This document shows positions 33,871-46,534 of a DNA stretch of 64,000 nucleotides, piece by piece (position 1 is the stretch's first letter; each line of letters opens with the position of its first letter). Origin of the DNA: Panagrolaimus kolymaensis (taxonomy: Eukaryota > Nematoda > Chromadorea > Rhabditida > Panagrolaimidae); NCBI GenBank assembly GCA_028622995.1, contig JAJQJQ010000013.1, positions 1,860,001 to 1,924,000 of the forward strand. The letters are read 5' to 3'. The notes beneath the pieces were generated by a model. The model was given only the letters and a program-made list of their open reading frames with translations. It had not been told where the DNA came from and searched no databases. The translations under genes were made by a program, and so were the position numbers.

Positions 33871-34909
33871 ATGGTTGCAACTTTTAATGTTTCAAGTTTT
33901 GGTCGAAATTGTTTGATTTATGAATCACCTGATGAAGTGACTTTGATTCGCCTGATTTTTGTTTTTGTAACTCTCATAATTGGAACTTTGACCCTTTTTC
34001 AAACCTTTAAATTTTATTTCAAACTTTATTCAAATCGAAATCGTAATAATTCAAAAAAAAGTTTTCCATTTTTAATTAATTTTATTTTCATTATTTTTAT
34101 TTTAAACGTTATTATTCATAATGGCCATTATGCGGATAATATTTATCGACCTGTAGCATATTTTTAACCTAAATGGTTATATGTAAAATATTTAATTTCA
34201 ACCATGGAAATTACATTTTTTGCTAATTTCTGGATTTCTTATTTGGGAACTATAGGAATGAAAGAAATTTTTAGTTTTGAAAAGAATGGTTTGGTTGTCA
34301 TTCATCGGTACGTTTTTTGGAGGTTTGGCAGTCTGAAAATAATTTTTGAGTTTTAAAATGGAGTTCCTAGACATATTCGAGCTAAAATTAATATTTTCCA
34401 AACTTTTTTTTAAATTTTCCGAACTAAAAATTGTTTGTTTTGAGATACAAATTATTAAAAGGTTTGTTTTTAGTCCATTTTTTCCATATAACTTCTAAAT
34501 TTTGCAGAGATTTGCATTTTTTGCATCGAGAGAAATTTTTAAGGCCATCGTTCTTTGTGTCAGTCAAGTCTTTCGATTAAACAAAATAACTTTTTTTAGA
34601 TCAGCATGTTTCAAAATGTTTGGTTTCATATTTGGCAGTTTACTTACTGTTGGACATTATCGAACTGAACCTCCATCCGCATATGCACCTTCCGTGAATT
34701 TTACGATTGCTGGAGAAGGAGTAGTTGCAATAATTTTACTTTTTGGGATTTTTTATTGTTTCAAAAATGCATCCAAAACTGAAACCGCGTATCAAATTTT
34801 AAATCAAAACGATAATGATGCTGAATCAGCTGAAGAATTGTTAATGGATGAAATTCCTGTTTCACAAAATGTTTCAGCTCGTCATCGATCACCTAAACGA
34901 ATAGAATAA
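33871..34909 (+). pseudogene. Multi-pass membrane protein with in-frame stop
   Basis: Two exons, 33871-34311 and 34508-34909, would give a 280-residue protein with about six hydrophobic segments (LIRLIFVFVTLIIGTL; INFIFIIFILNVII; FFANFWISYLGTIG; FKMFGFIFGSLLTV; GEGVVAIILLFGIFYCF), but codon 99 (34165-34167) is TAA. Reading continues in the same frame after it through a plausible membrane helix to a phase-0 donor, and the second exon is intact with an acidic cytoplasmic tail. No intron that removes the stop fits: there is no AG acceptor close by, and the next ones change phase. The conserved-looking NGHYADNIYRP just before the stop suggests a real family, which I cannot name. It may be a recent pseudogene, an allele or an assembly error. 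Confidence 0.5.
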
Positions 34910-37900
34910 TTTCTAACTTAAATTAATTTAAAAAAATTTAAAAACTACATCCTCGAAGCGACGATTTATCAATATTTTATTTTCGCTCCATGACTAAAAT
35001 TTATACGGTTTTTAAATGGATTTTTTTATTAAACGTTTTGTCTTTGTTTTTTTGAACTCTTTAATAAATTTTTTAAAATAAAGTTTTATCCAATTTTTTC
35101 TTTGTCCATTTTTCACTATCCTTTGCTTTGATATTTTTTGACTCTTGTTAGAGGAAGATTTTTTTAAGCAAGTAACAAATTTATGTTATCTGTCAGTCAG
35201 ATTACCTACCAATCAATCTAAAAGAGAATGATGACATCAAAAATAACATAAACCTATGCTTTCTTTTTTTTGTTGTTCAGTTAATTTAAATCAAAAATGT
35301 CAAGAAAAGGTAAAAATAAATTTGTTAACATCAAGAAAATGTTTGTTGTCTTTCGTTTTTTTAAATAATGATTAATTAGTTCTTCGCCGCAATCATGGCA
35401 TTTATTTTCTTGATTTTTTTATCGTGCTTTTTTTTTGAAAGGTATGTCATAGGTTAAAAAAATTCAAAAACTATGTTTTTTTGAGTTTCTTTGAATAAAA
35501 CTTGTTATTTTATTTTTTATTTTTATTTTATTTTTATTGTCAAAAAGTGTTTTTCAACTTACTTTTATTTCAATTTTAAGCCTTTTAAATTTTGGCGTCA
35601 TTTAAGAAAAATTTTATTTTTAGAATTTGTCTTATTTTTTTTAATTTTAAAGAAAAAACTTTCATCTTTCAAAATTTTTAATTTTATTTTCTCCTACTCA
35701 CATCTGCCTGACATTTTTTTATTTTGCTTTTTTTTTTATTTTTGCATTAAAAAAAGTTATTGAAATACTATTAAAAAAACTTTAACACGAGAAACAAAAA
35801 ATTTGTTAAATTGAAAAATTAAATCTTTTTCATTTTATTTAAATCTTTCGAGTCACAATTGTATCAAAAATCTTTTATGATTAATTTCTTCAAAAATAAA
35901 ATACTTGAATCGACGGACGCTATCAAAATCCAACCACAAGGCAAAAACTTAAAGACGTAAAAAAACATATGTCTTTCTTTTCTTTTTTTCAAGCTCCAGC
36001 AAGAAAAGAAAAAATTACGACACTTTCATTTATTTTTTTTATTTTCTTCTATGCTTTGCTTATGTTTTATCGTTTCATTTTGCTTACTTATTTTTGTTTT
36101 ATTATAGCAACACATTTTCCATATGTTTGAAACATTTCTTTTTATTTTTACTATAATTTCAAAGTTTATATCAGAAACTCGAGGAAAAAATAAATTTATG
36201 CTCGGATAAAAAAAATAATAAAAATTATATCTTTCTTTTTTTTATGATACCCAGAACATTTTATTTTTTTGTTTGTACTTCCTGACAGCTTTTTTTCTCG
36301 CTGTATTATCCTTATTTTTCTTCATAATTTTTGCAACATTTCACTTTTTTTCAAATTTTTGTTTCTTTTTTTCAAAAATAAAAATTTAATTATTGAAAAA
36401 AATGGATTTGTAGGAGTAGTGAGTAGAATTTTAATATGATGCTAAAAATGAAGCATCTTGACTTAACTCCTTTCGTTTCTTCATCCTCGATTATTTTTTT
36501 TGATGCTAATTTTACGTGACTTGAGTAACAAATAAATAAGAGGCATGTTTTTTTTTGTCAAAAAAACATGCAGAGAATATAAATATATTTTTGACTTTAT
36601 TTTTTATATGTAAAACAAAATTTAAGAAATTGGCATTATTTTCTTTTCAATGGGTAGTTTTATATTTTTATATAAAAACTGTAACTTTTTAAATCCAAGA
36701 TTTTTGGAGAAAAGGCTCACAAACAATAAATTTTCGTCACAATATTGCTTTCGTCAAACTTTTTTTTATTCCATTTCCTCCGCCACCCTTAATTTTGGTA
36801 ATAAAAATAAATCTTTTTTCTTTCACAAATCCATCCAACCACATCCATTTACGTCCATCATCAACACTTCATTTAAATGCCAAAACAATAAAAAATAATA
36901 AAACAATAAAAAATCCCTCAAAAAAAAAATACAGCTTTGGCGCAAAAGCAAAAACTTTGAACGCTAACATTTTCCATTTACGCAAGCAACGATTTATCTT
37001 TTTTTTATTTCTTCCAAAAAATTCTTCCAACAAAAACAAATTTTTTTCTATCGTTTTTTCTCCTTAATAGATATTCCCTTGAGATTTAATTTAAATAAAA
37101 TAAAAACTTTTTTTTGATGCAAGTTTTAAATGACTCTTAAATCGAACACTTTCTTTCTTCAATTTTTTTCGGTTTTCAAAAAGCTTTCCTTTTTTTCGTC
37201 AAAATTTTTGGTTCCCACCAAAAAAAGAATTAAGCTTCTTTTTTTAAGCTTTGGCTTTTCCACACCATAAAAAAAAAGAAGTGAAAAATATTATTTTGAG
37301 GCCAAAAATGGAAAATCTCTTTATTTTATTTTTTTTTCAAAGCTTCGTCACTGAAAAATAAAAATAATTCTTTTTTTGGCTGTGAAAAATCTTAAAAAGT
37401 TATTAGTTAACTTATTTTTAGTTTATTTTTTTTTGAAACTATGTGAGAAAATAATTTATTTATATTTTCTTTTTCTTTTTTTTTTGCCTTCAAGGGATAA
37501 TGAGAAATATGGCTTTATTCTTTTAAAAGAAAGAGTTCCTTTTTTAGGTGAAGAAGAGTAAGGACAAAGAAATACTGACTTCTTCTTTAAATATTTATTA
37601 TCCAAGCCAAAATAAATTATTTTCTAGTATTCCTCTCGACTTTTGGGAATCTCCATTCGACCTTTTTTTTCTGTGTTTTTGTCTAGTAAAAGAATATTTT
37701 GGGTTTCCTTTTGTGTCTGAAAAAAATTATTCGATATTTAATATTTTTAGAATCTTTTTTTCAAAGCCCGCATTTTGTTTTAATATTTTTGATAGGATTA
37801 TGAGTTCGTCAAAAAAAAACACCGCATTATTCAAATTCTAGATTGTGATTATTATAAAATCAAAAATTTATGATAATATCCAAAAATTATTATGGCTCTT

Positions 37901-39771
37901 CAGTAAACAAAGAGACTTTAATTTAGTAAACTTTTTTTGTTGTTATTTTTAGCCAACTTTAAAGCTTTCTAAACTCACTTAATATTCCATTAATTTATTT
38001 GGCATTGAATCTTAGTTTTTATTTAAGCCCATTTCAAACCGATTAACTCTTAATTTATTTTGACTGAAATTTGATATATATTTGTTTTCATTAAACCATT
38101 TTTAGTTTAAAAGGTTATAAAAAAAGGTTTCAGTCGCCCCATTCACTTAACTAGTTTTATTTTGGCTTTTTTAAAACTATAATATTTACTTTTGCTTTTT
38201 TTATCCACCATTTTTTTTAAGGCTAAAGATTAAAAATATATATGCTTTTTGTTTCTGGAAGATCTACACCATATTTATTTATTAGAAAAATGCATATAGC
38301 TTTTGACCAAAAAAAAGAAAAAGAAAAAGAAAAGTGAGAAAACGAATAAAAACCGGAAATGGGTTTTATTCTCATATACATATTTTCTCTTCTTTCCTTC
38401 TTTTTTTTTATGGTTCGGTGTGTTCCTTCCATAAAGCAAAAAAAACCTTTTTTGTTCTGTTCCTCTTCCAAAAAAAAAAGAAAGCAAAGTGATAGACAAA
38501 AAAAAAGTAAGAGGAAGTGAATGAGTAAGTAAAAAAGGCGAGGGCAACTTACTTTTGTTAAAACAAAAAAGTTTTTTTATTGGAAAATCATAGTTAGCTT
38601 GGTTCCGTTTTTTTATTTGTGATAGTTGAGTTCTTGAAATTACAGAGATCCTAAGATTATGATACCAAAAATTTTCGTGTCAAGACTTTCTGTAATAAAA
38701 ATTTTAAAAAATGTTTTTTTATTGGTCGAAAAGATTAAGTAAATGTCGAATTGAGTGCATCAAAAGTTTTAAAGGAAATCTTATCACGAAAAATACTATG
38801 ATTATGTCTTAACACGATTTTGTTCTCTCCCTCAAATTTGCCCAAAAGTTTTTGTTAAGTTAATAATTTTTTGACTTTTGTACTTCTTTATAATTATTCT
38901 TTTAATTTTATTAAATAATTGCAACATTTTTATTAACTAAAAAATTAAAATTCCATTCATGTTTCTGCCGTTACAAAATGGCAACTATTCATTCTTTCCT
39001 TAATTCCTTTCCTGTCTTCCTCGAAAAGCCATGCCTTGAATATTTATTCATTTCCAGTTAGCGAAGAATTTTTTTCTTTCATGTTCAATTTTTTTTTGTT
39101 TCCTTCCAAAATATTTTTCTAAAAACAATGAAAAATGTTTCAAGTATCCATCATCATCATCGCCGCCGCCGCAACCTCAACTTTTCCACCATCACTTTTT
39201 TTTTTCTTCAGTTGTGACGTAGAAAAAAAAAGAAGAAAGATTTAAAACGAAAACGAAAAACTCTTCCTCCTTTTTTTATTTTAATTTGTTGAGTAATAAA
39301 AAAAACATAAATAAAAATATAGCAGACGATGAGGAAAAAAATTGTGATTTGAAAAGGGTTTAAAAAAAATACATTTCAGTGGTTGAAATGAATCATAAAA
39401 AATACAGCGTTATTTTGCGACGATAGTAAAAAATATATGATGAAACTTGTGTTTTTTAATTTACTATTCCCTTTTTTATTTCCTTATTTCCTAACGCGAC
39501 ATCTCTTTTAACTAGCCTATATTTTTTATGTTATTTGTGTTATTTTTATTTTGTTGAACCGAGAAGATTGAAGCTAATTTTAAAAACATATTTCAGGAGC
39601 CAACATATTTTCCTTGTCTTCTAAATTTGAGCTAATTTACTCCCATATTTCAATGTCTGTGGTCTAAAATATTTAAAATATTTTATTCTGTTATTGTTTT
39701 TTTATTTTTCAATGATTTTATAAAAACTATTTATTAAATAAAAATTATTGGATGGATAATGGCAGAAGAAA
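34910..39771. other. 4.9-kb intergenic region, no gene recognised
   Basis: Long AT-rich stretch full of A and T runs of 4-8 bases. Open frames are Phe/Lys/Ile-rich and lack splice or family support. A CATCATCATCATCGCCGCCG tract lies near 39150. It could hold distal promoter DNA of the acetylcholinesterase gene. No RNA gene recognised. Confidence 0.5.
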
Positions 39772-42700
39772 ATGATACATTGGGGATATTTGAAAATTTA
39801 TTATTCTTTTAATAAAAAACTTATTTTATTTTTTCAAATATTTTTATTGTTTTTTGTTATAAATAATTGTTTTATTTCCGTTGCCGAAGCTCGTTCAATT
39901 TTAATGGGAGATGAAGCAATCGTGAAAACAAATTTGGGATGGATTCGAGGACAAAAATTAGTAAGTGTTTCTCTTGCCAATAAAATTTTATATCTAAATT
40001 TTTTGATTTTTGAAATCTTTAGGAATTTCAAAATGAATCCCTTCATGCATATTTTGGTGTTCCATATGCTAAAGCTCCAATTGGCGAGAGAAGGTTTCAA
40101 TTGCCAGAAATGATAGAACCATGGAGCGGAGAATTTGTGGCATCTAATTTATCTAAAACTTGTTTCTTTACTAAAGATGGAGCATTTCCTGATTTTCCTG
40201 GCGCAGAAATGTGGAATCCACTTAACGTGAGTTTTCTTGGTCCCACAGAAAAAAAAATTATACATCGAAATTTTTTACAAATCTTTAAAAAGATTATTTT
40301 ATTTCTTTGTTTTCTTTAGTGGTTTTTCTGCTATAAAAATACAAATTTGTAGATCTTAAAAACAAAACAAAAAATTCCATTCATAAATAAAAATTTAAAG
40401 TCCACTTAATTAATTTTTTTGATGACGCAGCAAATTCGTTTATGAATGTAATATTTAATTGTTCTGCTTTTTTTTTGTTTTCTCCAAAAAAACTGTTATA
40501 GTTGCTTGCCTCTATTTTGGTAGACCCATGCACTTTTCAAAGCAGCGCGCCAAAGCCAAGGATTTCATTTTATGTCAAAAAAAATAAAGAGTCCTTGAAC
40601 TCCATCTTGAAGCTTCAAGTATCTTTCTGCGAATTTTCTTTGTTTCCGCTTTTTTTTCTTCTTTTAATACGTGCAAGTCATAAAAATTGGCATTAAAAAC
40701 AAAGACAGGGAAAAATTTTCCCAATAAAAAAATATTTGAATAAAAAATTGGAAAATGTTTTAAGACTATGGATGAAGATTGTTTAAGTTTAAATATATGG
40801 GTACCTAAAAACCACGATGGTTCGGTGATGGTTTGGATATATGGTGGAGGATTTTATTCTGGTTCACCATCCCTTGAATTATATGATGGCAAAGTTTTAT
40901 CTGTGATGGAAAAAACTATTGTTATTAATATTAATTATCGGTAAGCAAAAACTTTTTTTTTGACGCGATATTTTCCATTCTTTATTATTTTGAGTTTTAC
41001 AACTGAAATTTTTAATAATTTTCAGACTTGGCCCATTTGGATTTTTATATTTTGGTGATGATTCCTCAATAAATGGAAACATGGGATTAGTGGATCAACA
41101 AATTGCTCTAAAATGGATATATGAAAATATAGGCTATTTTGGTGGAGATAAAAATCGTGTGACTTTGTTTGGTGAATCCGCAGGAGGTGCTTCAGCTACA
41201 GCTCATTTATTTGCTCCAGACTCGTCTAAATACTTTAATAAAATTATTTGTAATGTAAGTTACAATTAATAAATGTCTCATAACAAAAAAGCCTAAAGTT
41301 TTTTTGAAAGACAAAAATTATCTCCCAGCGAAGAAAAAAGAAATACCATAAAAAAGATTTCGTTTCAAAAACAATTTTTTTCTAAAGTCGCTTTTTTGGT
41401 TAATTTCTTTAATTATTTTTCAGTCAGGTGTAATAATTAATAGTTGGGCAACAAAACCGAAAAATTTCATCAAAAATCTTTCAATAAAATTAGCAAAAAA
41501 AGTTGGATGTATTCCATTGGATTCCAATGACGTTGAACTCAAATCCGAAAATATTCTTTCTATTTTAAAATGTATGGCTGATGTTAAACCCAGCACTTTA
41601 CAAGTGCGTTTTTTGTTTCGCCACGAAAATAATTTTTAAACGAATAAAAATATTTTTTCAGGAAAAAACCGATGAAATTTCTTTGGGCTTACATCCTATG
41701 GCATTTGCCTTTGTTCCAATTGATGAAGACAATCATTTTTTTAAAGGAAATATATTTGAAAAATTTTATAATCAAGATTTTAAAAAGAATGTTAGTGCTA
41801 TTCTTGGAACGGTTACGGATGAAGGAACATATTGGTTGCCATATTATTTAGCTAACACTGGATTTAAATTTAATCATACTGTCTCTTCTGAAGATGTTAG
41901 CAATCAAGCATTAATTTCAAAGTTAGTTTTACAATATTTTTTTAAGTTTTTGAATTTTGAAGTTGAGAAAGAAAAAGTAAAAAAATCGGAGGCTTTTTCT
42001 AAGTTTTATTGTAGCCCAATTTACAATACTTAGCCATTATTTTTAGACTAAATTTTTTTTTTGTTTTAGGACTAGATTTTTTGATTTTTATTTTCCTGCA
42101 ATTTTTTTAGCTTCATTTTATTTTTTATTTTTTTTTTAAAACTTATTTCTTTTGTAGATCCGATTACCAAGCATCGATAGATAAATTTATGCCATATTTC
42201 GGCAACTCCATCTTGGTTCGCCATGCCCTTTTAAATGCCTATCAACAAGTTTCAAATCAAAGCAGCGAAAATGCTCGATTTCGAGATGGTGTATCTCGAT
42301 TTGTTGGAGATTATTTTTTTACTTGTAGTTTAATAGAATTTGCTAATATTCTCGCAGATAATATTTATGGAAATGTATATATGTATTATTTCACTCGCAG
42401 ATCTTCAGCTAATCCATGGCCTAAATGGATGGGAACCATGCATGGTTATGAAATAGAATATATTTTTGGTCAACCTTTTCGTAAACCTAAATTATATAAT
42501 AAAAATCAATTAGAATTAGAACAAAAAATATCTAAAAAAATTATGAAATATTGGAAAGATTTTGCGTTGAATGGAAATCCAACTAAAGCATGGCCAAAAT
42601 ATAATCGAATTTCTCAACAAACTTTTATATTGGATGATAAAATCGCTTACACGGATGATGGGGATATTCAAGCTAGTGATAAATCACATGGAAAATATTG

Positions 42701-43040
42701 TTCCCTTCTTAAAGAAGCAAGCGATTATCGAGCTCCAAGTAAGTAATTAAATTTAATTATGATAGTAACATATTATTGACGATAATTTTAAAAAATAGAT
42801 TACTATCACAAAGAAGAGAGTAACACTTTCTGATAAATGTTTTAAAAAAAAAATTAATATGCGTCCCCAAAAAAAGTTTAATATTGTTTATTTTAATTAT
42901 ATTTTATAGATTGCGGTTTCGCGGCTGAAATTCAAGACATTCAAGCTGTGGTATCCTCAGCATTAAATGCGGCTTCTTCGCCCAAAATTATTGCAACAAT
43001 TTCAATAAATTTTTTATTTACTTTTTTGCTCATAATTTAA
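39772..43040 (+). CDS. Acetylcholinesterase, GPI-anchored type
   Basis: Eight exons (39772-39960, 40023-40226, 40765-40940, 41026-41254, 41424-41603, 41662-41921, 42158-42738, 42910-43040) give 649 residues. An N-terminal hydrophobic signal is followed by a cholinesterase fold. Landmarks: [12 protein letters not shown], oxyanion [18 protein letters not shown], nucleophile Ser241 in FGESAGGAS, catalytic Glu380 in VTDEGTYW, and catalytic His508 in [15 protein letters not shown], a segment typical of true acetylcholinesterases. The protein ends in a small-residue region (NAASSPK) and a hydrophobic stretch to the stop ([13 protein letters not shown]), the pattern of a GPI-anchor signal as in nematode ACE-2/ACE-3-type enzymes. 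It would hydrolyse acetylcholine at the outer membrane surface. Exon 3 is preceded by a 538-bp intron, long for this window. All catalytic residues are intact. Which ace paralog it is cannot be decided. Confidence 0.88.
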
Positions 43041-44867
43041 TCTAATTTTCTTTTATCTTCGTTTAATCACACATTTTCCCAATGAATTCAATGTTTTTTA
43101 TTGCTAAAAAATTTTAATCTTTGCTCTCCATTTTTTTGTTTCATAAAACTTTTTGTGTACAAACATATCTCTTCTTTTTTCTTTCTTTTTTCTTTAATTA
43201 TTTAGTGTTTATTTTTATAAAATCTTTCTTTGTTTGGAGCTTTACTTGATCTTGCCAATTTTTTTATTTTTGAAAATAAATTTACTGATTGTTTTATTAA
43301 ATAAATGGAATATTTTTTAATTTTAACTTTGAAAGAAAAAATTATGCATAAAGCAATTTAACAAAATGTAAACAAAAAAATATTTGTGAATTTGGGCGAT
43401 CTCTGATAAAAAATAAACATGTAAATTGATAAAACTTTATCCTCATTAAAAAAAAGACTAAATATCAAGTTCTATTTTTTTAAGTAGTGCTATTTTTGAT
43501 GTTAAAAATAATTAATAAATTTTAAGATATAACTTTGTTTCTTGTCAAAGGAATAGTTTCATTAACTTCTAATGGAACAAGTGCACACTCATTTTTGTCC
43601 AAAATTCAAAAAATAATATAAATCGAAAGATCCATGAAGCATTTCAAGATCAACTAACTTATTACTCAAACAAATAAATAAATAATATTTAGCTCTGTTT
43701 TTTTAATGTTTTTTCTTTTTTAATATAAAATCTTGAAAGAATGGAAAAAAATGTTACATTAAAAACGAAAAACAAAAAACTTTTTCTTGTTGGCTTCTGA
43801 TTCACCTTTTTTATGAAAAATAAATTGAGAAAAGAGAGAAAAAGATTCGTCGTCAATTTTGTTGAAAAGCCTAACTCATTATTTTTTGAATCACATGACA
43901 AAAAAAGTTCACTCCTTTAATGTGAAAAATCAATCAAAGGCAAAAGTTTTGCTTTGAAAAGTTTTTGAAATCATTGTTTTTTTTTGTTTCCTTTTTTGAA
44001 TGTTTTAATTTTCTTTTCTTTTTCTTTTTAATATCGTGAATTTTAAATAGAAATATCTAGGGAGGAGACTGCGAGGAAGAAAAATAAGAGAAACAACAAC
44101 GCAATGATTAGTTTCCTTAAAATTATCTTAAAATATACTAAATTATTTTAGTATGTTATTTTAAAATATTTTAAGAAAATGTATCTTTGCTTTATGTTCC
44201 TCGATAGTAGTAATCTGCTATTAATTGTGTGAAACATTGTATATTTCCTTATTGGGAAGGCTATGTGCTTATGATGCAAAACAGCAGATGAATTCGATAA
44301 AGACCCGCGTGGCAGATAATGAGCGGAACAACCCGAACAGCTCTGAGTCTTGCTTAAAAAACGGCCGAAACCGATGCTGTATTCAACGGCCGTTTCCAGA
44401 GATTATAATCTTTGAGTCGCTGATAATTAATTAATACTGTTAATGATAAATAATTTGTAACATTGGAAAATGATCGAAAAAAAGATTGAAACAAGAGTGG
44501 ACAAGTTTTGGAACTATTCATTCATGAATAAATGATTTATTTACTCTATAAAATTTTTCATTAATAGATAATACATATAATTAATTAATAGGCATTTTAA
44601 AATACGATGATAAAAGATGCTTATTTTAAATGTTTTTTTTATAGTTTGCACCCGCGACCAAAAAAAACTAATTTATTTTTTCAGATGAATAAACAAATAA
44701 TATTTTATTTTTTATGCGGATATTAATTTTAATTACTAATTTTATTCAAAACACATTTTTTTTTTTATTAAAAAAGTTTCTGTACTTTTTGTCTCTTTTT
44801 TTTATTAGAGCTACTATTTTTATTTATTTTCTTGTAAATTATTTTTATACAATATTTAAACTTTAAA
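43041..44867. other. 1.8-kb intergenic region with a GC-richer island
   Basis: Mostly AT-rich. From about 44255 to 44425 the composition shifts to more G and C, with a perfect 9-bp inverted repeat AAACGGCCG (44359-44367) / CGGCCGTTT (44387-44395). A 69-codon open frame (44225-44434) crosses it but has no recognised similarity. The island may be a structured RNA, a degraded insert or foreign sequence. Confidence 0.4.
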
Positions 44868-46223
44868 ATGCCCATGACATCTTTTCACATTGTTTTGATT
44901 AGCCTTGAAATTGTGTTTTACACTTTTCATTGTTCATTTTTAATTGTATTATTTTTTGATAAATCTAAAAATCAATTTATTGGTGCATTTTATAATATTA
45001 TTCGAATCATTTTTATTGCTGATTTATTATATATTTTAATGGTTAGTAAATATTTAATAATACAAACAATAAAAAAAATCAAATATATTTTTGCTAAAAA
45101 AAATTCTTAGTTTTTTTTAGATGTTTCCTGTTCTAACACCTGGATTTGGTTTATGGAGAGATTTTTATCAAAATAATAATTTCATTGCTGCCATTGCATT
45201 TAATTCCACAGCATATATAGCTTTTGTACAATTTTTTGGACAAGCCTTTTTAGCTTTAATCGATTTATATCTTTATGGTTTCCATTAAAGTATAATAAAG
45301 TAAATTTTTATTGAATCTAACTTTTTTTAAATTTACTTTATCGTTTGCTAATTTAGAAAAAATATTTTTTTTAGATTTGGTCCCCAAAACAATGGTGGTG
45401 GTATACATTATTAATAGTTTTATTACCATTTTTTGCAATTATTCATCGATTAGGTGAACCTGGAATATTTATATATAAAGAAAATGGCGAAGTTATTGTT
45501 CGTTTGGTTAGCGAAAATGTTATGCAAATTTGTTATATCGTCACTGCAGCTATTCTTTATTTGATGACTTTTATTGGGGCAATAATAAATATTTTATCTG
45601 TAATTAAATTTTATATTTTTAAACGAAACAATAATTTAATGGATAATGGAAGTGGAGGAGACGGTGGCGGAGGAGGAAGCAAAAAGGATGCACATTTGCT
45701 ATGTAAGTTTCCAAATAAATATCCTTTAGCTAAAAAAAACTTTTTGAATCAACTTTTTTACTGTTTTTTTTGGATTTAAAACCCGAAAAAATAATTTAAA
45801 AAATCTAAAGCTTTACGTTTATTAACTTTTTATTTGAAATACAATTATATCCATTTTTTTTTAAAGACGTTTCTTGCATTCTATTTTTAATTCAATGTTT
45901 ACGATGCGCATATAATTTATAAAGGTTTTTATTTTCAAACAATGAAGAAATTTTGCTATTTTTACAAGCCATTTTACCTTTAATTGCTGATATTTATGCT
46001 TGGATTGGTACATTTTCTTTATTATTTTTGAGGTAAATATATTATTTAATTTTTTTAAATTTTAAATTAAAATACAAAAAGAAAATGTGTTTTTAGTCCT
46101 TCAACTCGAAAAGCATATTTAAATTTTTATGATTTTCGCAAATTTTTTTCTTCAACAATTCATCCAATTATTTCAACAGATATGTATGGAAATGGAAAAG
46201 TTCAAAGTACAGCAAACAATTAA
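44868..46223 (+). pseudogene. srg-like 7TM chemoreceptor, frameshift and stop
   Basis: Exon blocks 44868-45041, 45121-45299, 45375-45702, 45867-46032 and 46097-46223 together spell a serpentine receptor: MTSFHIVLISLEIVF (TM1), FVQFFGQAFLAL, the diagnostic NRFISLWFPLKYNK, IWSPKQWWWYTLLIVLLPFF, ENVMQICYIVTAAILYL, LQAILPLIADIYAWIG and SPSTRKAYLNFY, as in nematode srg/srv receptors. The NRF block is reached only with a one-base shift near 45260 (in CTTTAATCG), after which the donor phase agrees with the next exon. A second defect is an in-frame TAA in exon 4 (YNL-stop-RFLF, about 45922). Two independent defects argue for a pseudogene; a base-call error in a T run could explain the first only. Confidence 0.6.
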
Positions 46224-46534
46224 ATTTGGAGTTATTTGTTTCTTCAAACAAAAAATTTTTGAAATGCAAAATGTGTTATTTTTTGAACCCTTTTAACTTT
46301 TTATATTTTCAAAAAACTTTTTGTTTACAAACATATCTTTTATTTTTCCTTTTTTTTCTATTATTTTGTGCTATGTTATTTTTATTATCTTTCGTTGTTT
46401 GAGCTTTACTTCATCTTGCCATTTTGTTTTATAATTCAAAATTTTATTCACTGTTATTCATTTTTTTAAAAATTATGTATAAATAAAGAAAATAATTCCA
46501 TAATTTTAATCATTATATTGATGAAAAAGCAATT

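Noticed and set aside
36650..37841. Cluster of plus-strand open frames of 60-97 codons
   Set aside because: Phe/Lys/Ser-rich translation of A/T runs without acceptor or donor logic.
44225..44434. 69-codon open frame through the GC-richer island
   Set aside because: No recognised similarity and both ends lie in AT-rich spacer; kept only as a structural oddity.
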